From Alteromonas sp. C1M14 (GTDB lineage: Bacteria; Pseudomonadota; Gammaproteobacteria; Enterobacterales; Alteromonadaceae), in NCBI RefSeq assembly GCF_018860965.1, contig NZ_JAHKQF010000015.1:731777-795776 (forward strand): a stretch of 64,000 nt of DNA, in the 5' to 3' direction. The translations under genes and the position numbers were made by a program. The notes beneath the pieces are model-generated. The model had not been told where the DNA came from, ran no database searches, and saw only the letters and a list, made by a program, of their open reading frames with translations. Every line of letters begins with the position of its first letter. Within the stretch, counting starts at the first letter, position 1. Shown here piece by piece: positions 1 to 9,132 of this stretch.

Positions 1-1
1 A

Positions 2-343
2 GCAGATACGCTTATCGCCCTGTTTAACGAGGTGATAGATAGCGATGTAACAATGGAAAGACAGCGCATTACCACGCAACTGCAACAAGAAGATACCGAC
101 ACGCCAGTAGCTGAAACCGCCATACAACAGGCGTTAACCATTAGCTTGTATAACCAGTTGCGCAATCACTACCTTGCCACCGAAGCGGATCTCACCATAC
201 TGGCAGATTCTCGGGCGAAGGCAGTAAAGAGTTATTTGGTAAACGAGTCAAAGGTGGATGCTAACCGGTTGTTCTTAACGAATAGTCAGCATCACCTGAA
301 AGAGGACTTTAACGGTGTAAACCTTACACTAGAATCAAAGTGA
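2..343 (+). CDS. C-terminal end of a large protein, possibly DUF748 family (partial)
   Basis: Reading frame 2 is open from the window edge to the TGA at 341-343, so this is the last 113 or so residues of a gene that begins outside the window. An internal ATG at 32 is not a convincing start because the frame is open before it. The tail [14 protein letters not shown] followed by VDANRLFL resembles the end of AsmA-like DUF748 proteins, where a residue run of the type RA.AV...L...G....R.F closes the chain. Those are large envelope proteins of unclear biochemical role. The family call is by recollection only and could be wrong. The gene converges on the helicase gene and overlaps it by 9 bp. Confidence 0.45.
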   Translation, partial: ADTLIALFNEVIDSDVTMERQRITTQLQQEDTDTPVAETAIQQALTISLYNQLRNHYLATEADLTILADSRAKAVKSYLVNESKVDANRLFLTNSQHHLKEDFNGVNLTLESK

Positions 344-1552
344 TGACGTGTTTGACGCCTTAGGCTTCTTAGGTTTTTTAGGTCTTTTCGGCGCAGTCAA
401 ACGGGTTTCACTTAACGCCTGGCTAGGTTCAAACCCGGCCAGGGTTTCTCTAGGTAACAATTGCTGAATTAAGGTCTCAATATCTTTCAACTGAGATAGC
501 TCATCGGCACTGACCAAAGACCAAGCCTCACCACTTGCACCAGCTCGCCCGGTACGACCAATACGGTGAACATAATCTGCCGCCGTATTCGGTAAATCCA
601 AGTTCACCACAATAGGCAACTGGGCAATATCGATACCACGAGCAGCAATGTCCGTGGCCACCAACACATTTATTTTACCGTCTTTAAAATCACTGAGGGC
701 ACGGGTACGAGCACCTTGGCTTTTATTGCCATGAATAGCCGCACTGGGAATACCTGAATTAGTCAACCGGGTAGCCACTCGGTTTGCACCATGCTTTGTT
801 CGGCTAAAGACCAAGGTTTGACGCCAGTTCTGTTGCTTAATTAATGTGGTAAGTGCGCTGACTTTTTTCGATTTATCCACATTCACCAAGCGTTGCTGTA
901 CCTCATCGACCGTAGTATTAGGACGGGCCGTGGTAATTTTTACCGGGTTTGAAGCAATGGACTCACCTAACGCCGTCACCGTAGGAGAAAAAGTGGCAGA
1001 GAACAGTAAATTTTGGCGCTTTTTCGGTAGTACTTTCAAAATACGCTTAATGTCATGGATAAAGCCCATGTCTAACATTCTGTCGGCTTCATCTAGCACT
1101 AAGGTTTCTAGTTGATCAAATTTCACCGCATTTTGTTGGTACAGATCCAACAGACGACCGGGAGTTGCAACCAGTACATCCGTGCCTCCCCGCAAACGTT
1201 TCATTTGCGGGTTAATACCCACACCACCAAATACCACAGTGGTTTTCAGTTTTAAAAACTGATTAAAGCCACGAATGTTATCTTCAACCTGTGCCGCGAG
1301 TTCTCGCGTTGGGGTTAAAATTAACGCCCGAACCTGATTCGCTCTCGCCGGCTGTCCCGACTGTAGCTTCTCTAAAATTGGCAAAGCAAAACCGGCGGTC
1401 TTTCCCGTACCAGTTTGCGCCGCCGCCATGACATCCTTACCAGATAGAATAACGGGAATAGCCTGAGCCTGAATAGGAGAAGGGGACTCATAACCCAACG
1501 CGGACACCGCTTTTAACAGCGACGAACTTAAACCCAACGGGGTAAACGACAT
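335..1552 (-). CDS. DEAD-box ATP-dependent RNA helicase, RhlE-like
   Basis: A 405-residue RNA helicase predicted to remodel RNA or ribonucleoprotein in the cytoplasm using ATP. Motifs run in order: Q-motif region near residues 20-27, Walker [28 protein letters not shown], then in the second RecA-like domain RGIDI and HRIGRTGR. The tail is basic and lysine/proline-rich ([11 protein letters not shown]), a common RNA-binding extension in RhlE-type proteins. The start is placed at the ATG reading MSFTPLGL, because a GAGG lies 9 bases before it and the family starts there; a longer frame to 1594 has no good ribosome site. Function is certain at family level, the RhlE subgroup is inferred. Confidence 0.93.
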   Translation of the reverse strand: MSFTPLGLSSSLLKAVSALGYESPSPIQAQAIPVILSGKDVMAAAQTGTGKTAGFALPILEKLQSGQPARANQVRALILTPTRELAAQVEDNIRGFNQFLKLKTTVVFGGVGINPQMKRLRGGTDVLVATPGRLLDLYQQNAVKFDQLETLVLDEADRMLDMGFIHDIKRILKVLPKKRQNLLFSATFSPTVTALGESIASNPVKITTARPNTTVDEVQQRLVNVDKSKKVSALTTLIKQQNWRQTLVFSRTKHGANRVATRLTNSGIPSAAIHGNKSQGARTRALSDFKDGKINVLVATDIAARGIDIAQLPIVVNLDLPNTAADYVHRIGRTGRAGASGEAWSLVSADELSQLKDIETLIQQLLPRETLAGFEPSQALSETRLTAPKRPKKPKKPKASNTSSL

Positions 1553-2006
1553 GAAAACCTCAAAATGTGATGTAAAGGAGAGTATAAAATACAATTAAAG
1601 GGGCTAAACCCCGTTTGCACAGAAGGGCTATCAGTGTTAACGCAGGCTAAAATCAGTAGATTTCTGGAAGTAGAGCTAGAGACTCACAAAGAACTAACGG
1701 AAGAAGCTTTACAAATATTAATAGAACCTTCAAAAGGCAGCCGAAGTTTAACAGGACTTGATCAAAATAGCGAGGTTATATTTTAACCTTACAAGCCATC
1801 CCTAGTACTCTATCATCATCATTTCAGCGTTAGACCAATGATGGATTTTCAATCAACCTAAATCATTTATAATTAACTATATTGTTTTGAAAACTTAAAT
1901 GGGTGTGTTGTTGCACCCCGCAATGGATAATTAGAAGGTTTCGACTAATATTCAATAATAGCCGTAAACATAACGGCATTATAAAAAAACACCACGAGGT
2001 CGCACA
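1553..2006. other. Intergenic region between helicase and GGDEF-EAL gene
   Basis: About 450 bases separate two divergently transcribed genes, so both promoters should lie here. I see a small GGGG/CCCC hairpin near 1600-1612, a short open frame described separately, and an AT-rich stretch at 1855-1890 that could carry the promoter for the downstream gene. No known RNA motif was recognised. Confidence 0.4.
1634..1786 (+). pseudogene. Possible remnant of an AAA ATPase C-terminus (50 codons, GTG start)
   Basis: A 50-codon frame starts with GTG at 1634 and ends with TAA at 1784-1786; it is also open upstream to about 1586. The peptide reads LTEEALQILIEPSKGS followed by RSL and resembles the lid region of ExeA/TniB-type AAA ATPases, which usually read L(T/S)xEAL..I...S.G.PR.I..L. 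No Walker motifs are present and no such gene is nearby, so it would be a decayed fragment. It may equally be a chance open frame. Confidence 0.2.
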
Positions 2007-4073
2007 TTGAAAAGCCTTCGCACCCAAATCGCAGCCATCACCTTGGTGTCAATCTCTCTTATCAGTGGATTAGTTATTTGGGTATCGTTGCAGGTTTATG
2101 AAGGCTTGTACGAAGACTTTGTCTCTGAACAACTGCAATCCCTATCCGACAACATGGCCGTCGATCTTCTTCCATATATTAACGATGCGCCCGGTAGTTT
2201 TTCTATTGTGAGTGTATTGCTACGGTTGGATGAATACGAAAATATTGAATTCGCCCATGTATACAATACCCAAGGAATGCTGGTATCAAGCTATATGGGA
2301 GACGCCACGTCCACAGCGCCATTTGACAACGCCGGCACACATGACGTAGATGAACAGAATCACCTACTTTCTTTAGACTACGGACTGTATGTCACCGATG
2401 GTCATATACAAATTGTCAAAATGATCGGCAACCCTGAGCTTGTTCAGGGTAAGCTTATTTTGTCATATAAAATTAAAAATGCGCTCTCAGCCAGCCGCTT
2501 AGATTTTACGCTTTCAACCCTTCCCTTTGTATTAATCATTCTGGTGCTGGCCGTTTTCGTTGCCCTTGAATTACAACGACGATCATTGCTGCCACTGTTT
2601 AAACTCATCGACCAAATGCGCCACATCGAAAAAACCAAAGACTATGCCGTAGCCGTAAACATAGAAGGTAAGTCAGAAATCAAAGCGTTAACCAGTGGCT
2701 TTAACAGTATGATGTCAGACATCAACCAACAAACCGCATTGGTTCATCAAAAAAATCGGCTGCTTACCCGACAGCAAGAACAAATGGAAAAGCTGGCCAA
2801 TTTCGACCCCCTCACCGGACTGCCTAACCGTCAGTTTTTAATGAAAAGCCTACGAATTGAATTAGCAAAAGCCAAACGCAGCCACAGCGATGTGGCTTTG
2901 CTATTTCTCGATCTAGACGGGTTTAAAATGGTTAATGACTCTTTTGGCCATGACGTAGGTGACAAACTCTTGTGTCAAATCGCCGATGAAATCAGCAAAA
3001 GCCTCCGCGAAGGGGACATCATCGGTAGACTAGGTGGCGATGAGTTTGTGGTGATTTTAACCGATGAACCCAGCTTAATGAAAGTTGAAGAGATCGCCCA
3101 TCGACTGGTTGTGACCTTGAGCACCTCTCGAATGGTAGAGCAATGGAAGTTAGAAACCGGGGTAAGTATCGGTATCGCGCTGGCCCAAGACTGTTCATAC
3201 AACCCCGCCACCTTGATCAGTAATGCAGATATTGCGATGTATCATGCTAAGCGCAGCGGTAGAAGCCAGTACATCCTCTTTACCCGCATAATGCAGGATA
3301 ACAATCAGCGCATGATCCGCATTGCGACCAGTATCTATTCTGCACTGGAAAATAACGAGTTTTTTCTCGTCTATCAGCCAAAGGTTGACGCCACTGGCAA
3401 AGTGAAAAGTGTGGAAGCATTATTGCGCTGGTATAACCCCCATTTTGGCATGGTATCTCCCGGTGAGTTCATTCCCGTGGCAGAGCAAAGTGACAAAATA
3501 TCAGCCATCACTAAATGGGTGGTGACGCAAGTCTGTTGCGACGTGCCTCACATTCTAGCCCAACACGGGTTAGATACCACGGTATCATTAAATCTCTCGG
3601 CCTCTGATCTTCAAGATGAAAAGCTCATCCAATTTGCGCTTTCGTCAGTGGAAGATTTAGGCAGATATGCCCGCTGTATCGAATTTGAAATAACCGAATC
3701 GGCTTACCTGAAAAATTTCCAATCGGGTAATAGCTTTTTTGAACAGGTACGTAAGATTGGGTGTAAAATTGCACTTGATGACTTTGGTACCGGTTATTCG
3801 TCGCTAAGTTATTTAACAGAATTTAATATCGACACCCTCAAAATTGACCAACAGTTTGTCAGTCAAATTGGCAAGTCAGAGCGTTCAGAACTGATCACCG
3901 TTACCATTATAAAAATGGCAAAGAACCTAAACCTCACCGTCTGTGCCGAAGGGGTAGAAACCCTAGCACAAGCGAACTTTTTGCTACAACATGGGTGTGA
4001 GCTACTTCAAGGTTTCTACTACGGTAAACCTGAGCCTTTAGAAGTGTCTAATAATATTGAATTAACCTTATAA
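2007..4073 (+). CDS. Membrane-anchored GGDEF-EAL c-di-GMP enzyme
   Basis: A 688-residue sensor that probably makes and/or degrades cyclic di-GMP at the inner membrane. An N-terminal TM helix (about residues 8-28) is followed by a periplasmic CHASE8-like region, a second TM (about 172-190) and a HAMP linker. The GGDEF domain keeps an intact GRLGGDEF active site preceded by an inhibitory-site REGD. The EAL domain keeps EALLRW, DDFGTGYSS and AEGVET, so both activities look possible. The start is TTG at 2007 with GAGG 8-10 bases upstream. The gene ends in a bidirectional terminator shared with the convergent PstS-like gene. Input signal and net activity cannot be read from sequence. Confidence 0.93.
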   Translation: MKSLRTQIAAITLVSISLISGLVIWVSLQVYEGLYEDFVSEQLQSLSDNMAVDLLPYINDAPGSFSIVSVLLRLDEYENIEFAHVYNTQGMLVSSYMGDATSTAPFDNAGTHDVDEQNHLLSLDYGLYVTDGHIQIVKMIGNPELVQGKLILSYKIKNALSASRLDFTLSTLPFVLIILVLAVFVALELQRRSLLPLFKLIDQMRHIEKTKDYAVAVNIEGKSEIKALTSGFNSMMSDINQQTALVHQKNRLLTRQQEQMEKLANFDPLTGLPNRQFLMKSLRIELAKAKRSHSDVALLFLDLDGFKMVNDSFGHDVGDKLLCQIADEISKSLREGDIIGRLGGDEFVVILTDEPSLMKVEEIAHRLVVTLSTSRMVEQWKLETGVSIGIALAQDCSYNPATLISNADIAMYHAKRSGRSQYILFTRIMQDNNQRMIRIATSIYSALENNEFFLVYQPKVDATGKVKSVEALLRWYNPHFGMVSPGEFIPVAEQSDKISAITKWVVTQVCCDVPHILAQHGLDTTVSLNLSASDLQDEKLIQFALSSVEDLGRYARCIEFEITESAYLKNFQSGNSFFEQVRKIGCKIALDDFGTGYSSLSYLTEFNIDTLKIDQQFVSQIGKSERSELITVTIIKMAKNLNLTVCAEGVETLAQANFLLQHGCELLQGFYYGKPEPLEVSNNIELTL

Positions 4074-4103
4074 AAAACCGGCTCGATAAGCCTACCCGGT
4101 TTT
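4074..4103. terminator. Bidirectional rho-independent terminator
   Basis: AAAACCGG at 4074-4081 pairs with CCGGTTTT at 4096-4103 around a 14-base loop, with A and T runs on either side. It overlaps the last codons of the minus-strand gene and ends both convergent transcripts. Confidence 0.65.
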
Positions 4104-4517
4104 ATAAATAATGGTTAGTTGTGGAGGCAGGGATATGTCTGCGGGTAAGTACCCCACGCTCCCCTCATGCTGTAATAAATACTCTAACATGTCATCAACG
4201 GTTTCCACCTCAACCGGCACGTGATTTCGTCCACTAAATCGCATTTGCGCCCAATAGGACTGAATTCTCGATTCAGTCAAGCCCACAACTCGGGTATTAA
4301 AAATAAGTCTTTCCTTAACGCCAGGAACAAACATAACCGGAGTTAATTTGTCTGACGCCCCGCCCATAAACAAGTTTCGAATTTCATGTTTTTCTAACGA
4401 GGGTGGCGATGTTAGCGTATGGGCGACCACTACAATTTCGTCGCTGGCATTAACCTTGACGTTCACGACGAGACTAACAAGCAGGGCAACTAGGATATGT
4501 TTAATCAAAATACCCAC
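4092..4517 (-). CDS. Small PstS-like periplasmic substrate-binding-domain protein
   Basis: A 141-residue exported protein with an N-terminal signal sequence (hydrophobic core LVALLVSLVV, probable cleavage after VNASD). The remainder resembles the short PBP-like domain found in phosphate-ABC-transporter-type proteins: HEIRNLFMG, then RLIFNTRVVG, SYWAQMRFSGR and EGSVGYLP near the C-terminus. Such short forms lack most of a full PstS (about 320 residues) and usually are not transport proteins themselves; they often sit next to sensors or porins. Start is GTG at 4517, 13 bases inside the end of the upstream barrel gene, so the two are probably translated together. Ligand unknown. Confidence 0.7.
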   Translation of the reverse strand: MGILIKHILVALLVSLVVNVKVNASDEIVVVAHTLTSPPSLEKHEIRNLFMGGASDKLTPVMFVPGVKERLIFNTRVVGLTESRIQSYWAQMRFSGRNHVPVEVETVDDMLEYLLQHEGSVGYLPADISLPPQLTIIYKTG

Positions 4518-5704
4518 TCCACACCTAACTGGTACAAGATCGCATTTCTATCAAAATCAACGGCATCGTCGTTGATATCAAAAAATGACGTTTTGCCTCG
4601 TTCACCATTTAAAAATGACACTTCACCTTTAAAGGCTAAGGAAGGCGACCAGTCCCATCGACCCGACAGCGTAATGGTATTCAAATCGTCGGTGGGATAA
4701 CGAGAAGCAAAAGTTTCTACACCGTAATAAAGCGCATCGAGTTGTGGTTCAACACCCAACGGAATGATGTTATTCGGCTTATCAAGGATTTGCTTGGAAC
4801 AGGAAAACGTAATAAGAAACTGAAAGTTTCGCCAATGACGACCTACGGTCAGGTAGTAATTATCAATACCAGACAGTACCGCCGTGTCTGTGCTTACGTT
4901 CATTCTCTCGGCAGAAAAAAACCAATCGAGGCTGTCATAGGTCAAGCCAATAACATAAGAATCTGCACTGCCTTCTAAACTAAAAAAGTCTACCAATTCA
5001 TCGTAGCCGGCCTGATCTAACGCCCCGATTAATAACTCAACGCCGTCTATTTTCGCCTGCATATTTTTGCTAGCTAACGTGGCGGCTCTAAATTGCAAAC
5101 CTCCATAAGTAACTTGCACGGCACCACCATAAAGGTGCTTAACATCAATCTCAAAGCTTTCGCCACTTGCCGTGATCTCATCATCAAAACCGCCGTAGAA
5201 TAATTCGGTATCAACATACACTTTCTCAAAATTAAAGCGATAGCGAGCGTTAATACCGTCATAGCGCGAGAAAAACAAATAACTACCGTACAATTGTTGT
5301 GGCGCAGACAACCATGGATAGGTAAACCCGACATCAATGACATCAGAATATTTCAGGTAGGGTGTGCGTAATCGACCGGCTTTAAACTGCCACTGTGGAG
5401 AAGGTCGATAATGAAGGTAAAGCCATTCAACACCCGAGTCTCGGGCCTCATCGCTATGGGCAAGTAATTGAGCGGAGATAGATAGCTCGGGTATCAAGGT
5501 GTAATCAACCTGAAATCCAAATAGGGATTTTTCGGACAGGCTCACCTCATTTTCATAGCCTTCAAAACTCGCCTCATCAGTATCTAAATAGCCTGCCACC
5601 AGCCTAGCAAAACCAGAAAATTCGATTTTGGGCGTGTCATCTGCGCTAAAAGATGAGAATCCTGGCAGCAATAAGCAAAAGCATAATGCACGACAGATTT
5701 TCAA
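4505..5704 (-). CDS. Outer-membrane beta-barrel, porin-like
   Basis: A 399-residue exported protein with a signal peptide (about residues 1-20, core LCFCLLLPGF). The body alternates polar and aromatic residues, as in a beta barrel, for example WQFKAGRLRTPY and VDYTLIPELSISAQLL. It ends LYQLGVEWVF, the C-terminal aromatic signature read by the Bam machinery. Start is TTG at 5704 with AAAGGA about 10 bases upstream. It overlaps the PstS-like gene downstream, forming a two-gene operon. Substrate cannot be inferred; the pairing hints at uptake or sensing of a small anion, but that is conjecture. Confidence 0.75.
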   Translation of the reverse strand: MKICRALCFCLLLPGFSSFSADDTPKIEFSGFARLVAGYLDTDEASFEGYENEVSLSEKSLFGFQVDYTLIPELSISAQLLAHSDEARDSGVEWLYLHYRPSPQWQFKAGRLRTPYLKYSDVIDVGFTYPWLSAPQQLYGSYLFFSRYDGINARYRFNFEKVYVDTELFYGGFDDEITASGESFEIDVKHLYGGAVQVTYGGLQFRAATLASKNMQAKIDGVELLIGALDQAGYDELVDFFSLEGSADSYVIGLTYDSLDWFFSAERMNVSTDTAVLSGIDNYYLTVGRHWRNFQFLITFSCSKQILDKPNNIIPLGVEPQLDALYYGVETFASRYPTDDLNTITLSGRWDWSPSLAFKGEVSFLNGERGKTSFFDINDDAVDFDRNAILYQLGVEWVF

Positions 5705-5809
5705 GTAACCAATCCTTTTTTATAAGTGTTGAGAATAAATACATATAAATAGGAGTATTGACCTGATATGTCAGGTTCGCCACTGAAAACCCAAGTTTTT
5801 TAAAAAAAC

Positions 5810-6988
5810 TTAGTACTGCCATTGTGTAGGAGAGCAGCGATAATGGGATGCGGGCATTGCATGTCTGTCAGTGCCCGCATTGGCAACTAATGTGCAAAGC
5901 TGAGTCGATTGATTGTTATCTTGAGACGTTGTCCTCCCCCAAAGAGAAACCAGCCCAGATGGTAGCGATGGGCAGCCTTCACTAACGTTGAAAGCATGAA
6001 TCGCATTGCGCTCAAAATAGGTGAAATTATTACCGTTAGGCGATTGAGGAACGAACCATGCAGGCACGTCTTTGTGTTCATCTGCGGCGACGGTGACACT
6101 GTCATCCCCAGCCGAGGTAAATAAGGCACTATCGGCATGGGCAACAAAAAACGTATTTTCCTGTCCACAAGACGCTGTGCTTAGGGGCATATAAAACTCT
6201 TGGGGATGATGATAATGATAAGGGTAGAAGGTATTACGCAATTGAATTGTCATGCCCAATTCTGCGCCCACTGTTTCACCATCAATTTCTTTGATCCGCA
6301 GCAAGCCCCACGGTCCCATGACTTCCGCGTAGGCATACCCGCCTCGAAACCGCTCATTGAGGGCCCGTTCATTGTCGGCATAAAAGGGAAGCCAGCCCAC
6401 ACTTGCCCAAAGATCAGGTAAGGCCTTGGCTGTGATGTCCTGTGCCAAGTAGTCCGGCATCTGGCTTTGTAACAGAATATCCCAAAACGTGCTGGCCAAT
6501 TCCTGTCCTGCCGATTTGATGGTACCGGCTTTGGTTTTAAAAAAGTCGGTCAATGTTGGTCGGTCAATCCATGCTGCGCTCTTCGACACAGCTTTCATTG
6601 CGGCACTTGGGGTATAAAGCGGAAATTCGGCATACTCTTTTTGGGTATCAAAGCAGGCTTTCGCTTGTGCTGGATTAGCCAACACCAGATCGATATGCTT
6701 AATGACTTTTTGCACATCTTGATAACCGACCACACAATCTTTTGCCACACCACCAGCACCGTTATTGGTTTCGATGATGGCGCGAGGGCCAACCTCACAT
6801 CCCTGATTTTTTGTCAGTACTTCTTGCACTCCTTTTAAATACTGAAGTGTCTGCTGCCACAAAACCTTATGTGCTTGTGATACTTGATCTTTCTCATTGA
6901 TGTTATCTTCACAAACAAATTCGACACCATGGGCACTGAGTGACATTATATGAAGACAAAGGGATGCGGCCACAAGCTGTAGTTTCAA
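5810..6988 (-). CDS. dddY: DMSP lyase of the DddY type, exported cupin
   Basis: Predicted to cleave dimethylsulfoniopropionate to dimethyl sulfide and acrylate in the periplasm. The C-terminal cupin carries H258-x-H260-H261-P-Q-E264-F-Y266, matching the metal-binding histidine/glutamate and catalytic tyrosine cluster of DddY, and a later His in FERNAIHAFN. The long helical N-terminal part (about residues 25-230) is typical of DddY, which is about 400 residues long. I place the start at TTG 6988, giving a 392-residue protein with a clean signal peptide (KLQLVAASLCLHIMSLSAHG); the frame continues to 7084 but would then overlap the divergent gene. Three cysteine-containing segments suit a periplasmic protein. 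No acrylate-utilisation genes adjoin it. Confidence 0.8.
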   Translation of the reverse strand: MKLQLVAASLCLHIMSLSAHGVEFVCEDNINEKDQVSQAHKVLWQQTLQYLKGVQEVLTKNQGCEVGPRAIIETNNGAGGVAKDCVVGYQDVQKVIKHIDLVLANPAQAKACFDTQKEYAEFPLYTPSAAMKAVSKSAAWIDRPTLTDFFKTKAGTIKSAGQELASTFWDILLQSQMPDYLAQDITAKALPDLWASVGWLPFYADNERALNERFRGGYAYAEVMGPWGLLRIKEIDGETVGAELGMTIQLRNTFYPYHYHHPQEFYMPLSTASCGQENTFFVAHADSALFTSAGDDSVTVAADEHKDVPAWFVPQSPNGNNFTYFERNAIHAFNVSEGCPSLPSGLVSLWGRTTSQDNNQSTQLCTLVANAGTDRHAMPASHYRCSPTQWQY

Positions 6989-7046
6989 AATTTTCTCAAA
7001 TGCGATATTTAGAATAACTATAACATAGACAAGGAAAGGGACTGTA

Positions 7047-8486
7047 GTGCAAAGCCCAGAACAAGAATTTCTCATCGACGACAAAGTGCAGCTTTATCTC
7101 GTGGCCCCGGTTTGGTTTTCATCCACGTCAGTGGGGATGTCGCCACAGGAACGTCCCGCTTTATTGAAAGGCTTACAGGACACATTAAATGAGAGCGGCA
7201 ATTGTGGTAAATGGGAGCTTGAAGCGTTTCACGCCCCCCGCACATTAAAACTTAGAAAATACGGCCAGCTATGGCGGGAATTTAATTTCAGTAGCGAGTT
7301 TATGCAGGCGATTTCTTCCATTGCAGAAGAAGATCTGTCCGCCTCGGTGTTTGCCCGTTTAACCATCTTCGACTATGGGTTAGGAAACATAGAAGTCTCG
7401 GTAAACTTACCCATATTATCGACCGGTAAGCTAATTGATTTAGCCAGTAAAGCTGAAGCATTAAAGCTCAAATTCGTCACTGAGTTTAACCAAGGACTGC
7501 CAAATGCGGAACTGGAGTTAACCGACATTGATGAAAAATACGTCACTTTCTCCCAGCAGCATTTAGGGGGCGTAATAAATCAACTTCGACCTGTCTACGA
7601 CGAAAGCGTGGTATCCAAACGAGTGGCTTTCATGTGTGGGCCAGTTAGTCGAAACCTGTTATTTGTGAATTCTCAAGGTGTATGCCCACAAATTACTGCC
7701 ACCGCCGCCCAACTACACGAAACCGCATACACGTTTTTAAACCACGCGAACGAAAACTTTGGATTTACCGGCTCAGAGAAAATCCCCATTAGTCATGAGG
7801 GATTTGAAGGGGCGGTGGCGGTGGTTAACCGAAGCGAAACGTCCTGTATTCGGTATCGCAAAAATTTAAAAAGGCATTTAGGCTTTAATGCCTTGTGCAT
7901 TGCAGAAAAAGAGAATATTAAACGCACCAAATTTCTTTGGTCACTTGTGCATCTGTATTGGTCTGCCCTGTTTTGTTCGTCAGAAGGCTATTATGTCATT
8001 TCCGCTTCCAGCCGCATTTCAGAATACAAATCTGTAAACGATATTCACGAAGAAATTAGAAATATCGAAAATTATCAATCCATCATTTCAATGATTAAGT
8101 TTGAAAGTCAGCCAGAAAAGGTCATCGTGGAAGGGGAAGATGTTATCCGCTATGCCCATATTTGGGATGCCTATAAATCAGAAGATCTCATACGGTCGCT
8201 GTCACAGATCCAAAGTGATTCCGAACAGTCTTTGCTTACCTTACGAGATAAAATGCGGGAACTGTCAAATAAACGCACTAACCGTATTCTCGCCGCCTTT
8301 ACGGCTTTTACAATTATCAGTGTTATTATCGATCTTATTTTATTTTATGATGTGAAAAATGCCTTGCCACCCCCTTCCCGCTTTTCTTATTTAGGTTATG
8401 CGTTAGCGTTTTTAGGTACACTGACGGTGGGCTATTTGGGAGTGAATATTATTTTTCATCGAGCTTCTCTTTTTCGGAAAAGGTAA
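7047..8486 (+). CDS. CorA-like membrane protein of unknown function
   Basis: A 479-residue protein with a large soluble N-terminal domain and two TM helices at the very end (about residues 415-437 and 447-468). The approach to the first helix, LRDKMRELSNKRTNRI, is laid out like the stalk of CorA-family channels, but the GMN selectivity motif between the helices is absent. Start is GTG at 7047 with AAGGAAAGGG upstream. It is divergent from dddY and 3 bases ahead of the second DMSP-lyase cupin, so it probably belongs to the same function, perhaps handling the substrate or a product. I do not recognise the N-terminal domain. Confidence 0.6.
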   Translation: MQSPEQEFLIDDKVQLYLVAPVWFSSTSVGMSPQERPALLKGLQDTLNESGNCGKWELEAFHAPRTLKLRKYGQLWREFNFSSEFMQAISSIAEEDLSASVFARLTIFDYGLGNIEVSVNLPILSTGKLIDLASKAEALKLKFVTEFNQGLPNAELELTDIDEKYVTFSQQHLGGVINQLRPVYDESVVSKRVAFMCGPVSRNLLFVNSQGVCPQITATAAQLHETAYTFLNHANENFGFTGSEKIPISHEGFEGAVAVVNRSETSCIRYRKNLKRHLGFNALCIAEKENIKRTKFLWSLVHLYWSALFCSSEGYYVISASSRISEYKSVNDIHEEIRNIENYQSIISMIKFESQPEKVIVEGEDVIRYAHIWDAYKSEDLIRSLSQIQSDSEQSLLTLRDKMRELSNKRTNRILAAFTAFTIISVIIDLILFYDVKNALPPPSRFSYLGYALAFLGTLTVGYLGVNIIFHRASLFRKR

Positions 8487-8489
8487 TTT

Positions 8490-9119
8490 ATGCGTGTAAA
8501 AGCCATCGACGAATTTGTCGCGTCATTTGTTCTCTATTTACAACAACAACCCAGCAACGCGGATATTGAAAAAGCCATTCACGCTGCTGAGCGTTTTCTT
8601 AGCGATGATAGTATGGTTCGCTCTGAAGAAGTGAAACCGGCGCTAGCTCCGGTGACACGATGGTTAACGCCATCCCTAAACGATGCCAAACTGGCTGGTA
8701 ACAGCCATAGCCATTTAGCGCCGTTTTGCCAGCATACCGAAGCAGTACTGCCCCATTGCCCATGGACACCAGGGTATGATGAAGCTGTCGTCGGTGCAGA
8801 GTTTAAGCAGCATTTTGCCTATGCGGTGTTGGTGGGCGACGGCGGGATTGTGCCGTGCGACTATTTTGCTGCGGGTATTACCCTCATTGGTCCGGATTTT
8901 TTCTACGACTGGCACCACCATCCAGCCATAGAAATCTACATGAACCTTACCGACAATTCATTATGGGGTTTAAATAACGGTCCATTAACCGAAAAACGCG
9001 TAGGTGAGATTATCACTCATCCCAGCGAAGTATCTCATGCCATGTTCTGTAAAACAGCGCCGTTGCTTGCGCCGTGGCTTTGGGCTGGCGAGGTCAATGT
9101 GCCAGCCGCAATGTGCTAA
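8490..9119 (+). CDS. Small cupin DMSP lyase (DddL/DddQ/DddK-type family)
   Basis: A 209-residue protein without signal peptide, so probably cytoplasmic. The C-terminal cupin shows the family's two metal-binding motifs: DWHHHPAIEIYMNL (His, His, Glu, Tyr) near residues 138-151 and HPSEVSHAMFC near 172-182, followed by PLLAPWLWAGE. Length and order match DddQ/DddL-like enzymes, which split DMSP into dimethyl sulfide and acrylate. It is only 3 bases behind the CorA-like gene. Start is the ATG at 8490, with only a weak GGAAAAGG site upstream. Which named subfamily it belongs to cannot be settled by eye, and related cupins with other substrates exist. Confidence 0.72.
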   Translation: MRVKAIDEFVASFVLYLQQQPSNADIEKAIHAAERFLSDDSMVRSEEVKPALAPVTRWLTPSLNDAKLAGNSHSHLAPFCQHTEAVLPHCPWTPGYDEAVVGAEFKQHFAYAVLVGDGGIVPCDYFAAGITLIGPDFFYDWHHHPAIEIYMNLTDNSLWGLNNGPLTEKRVGEIITHPSEVSHAMFCKTAPLLAPWLWAGEVNVPAAMC

Positions 9120-9132
9120 CTGGCTGGCAATA

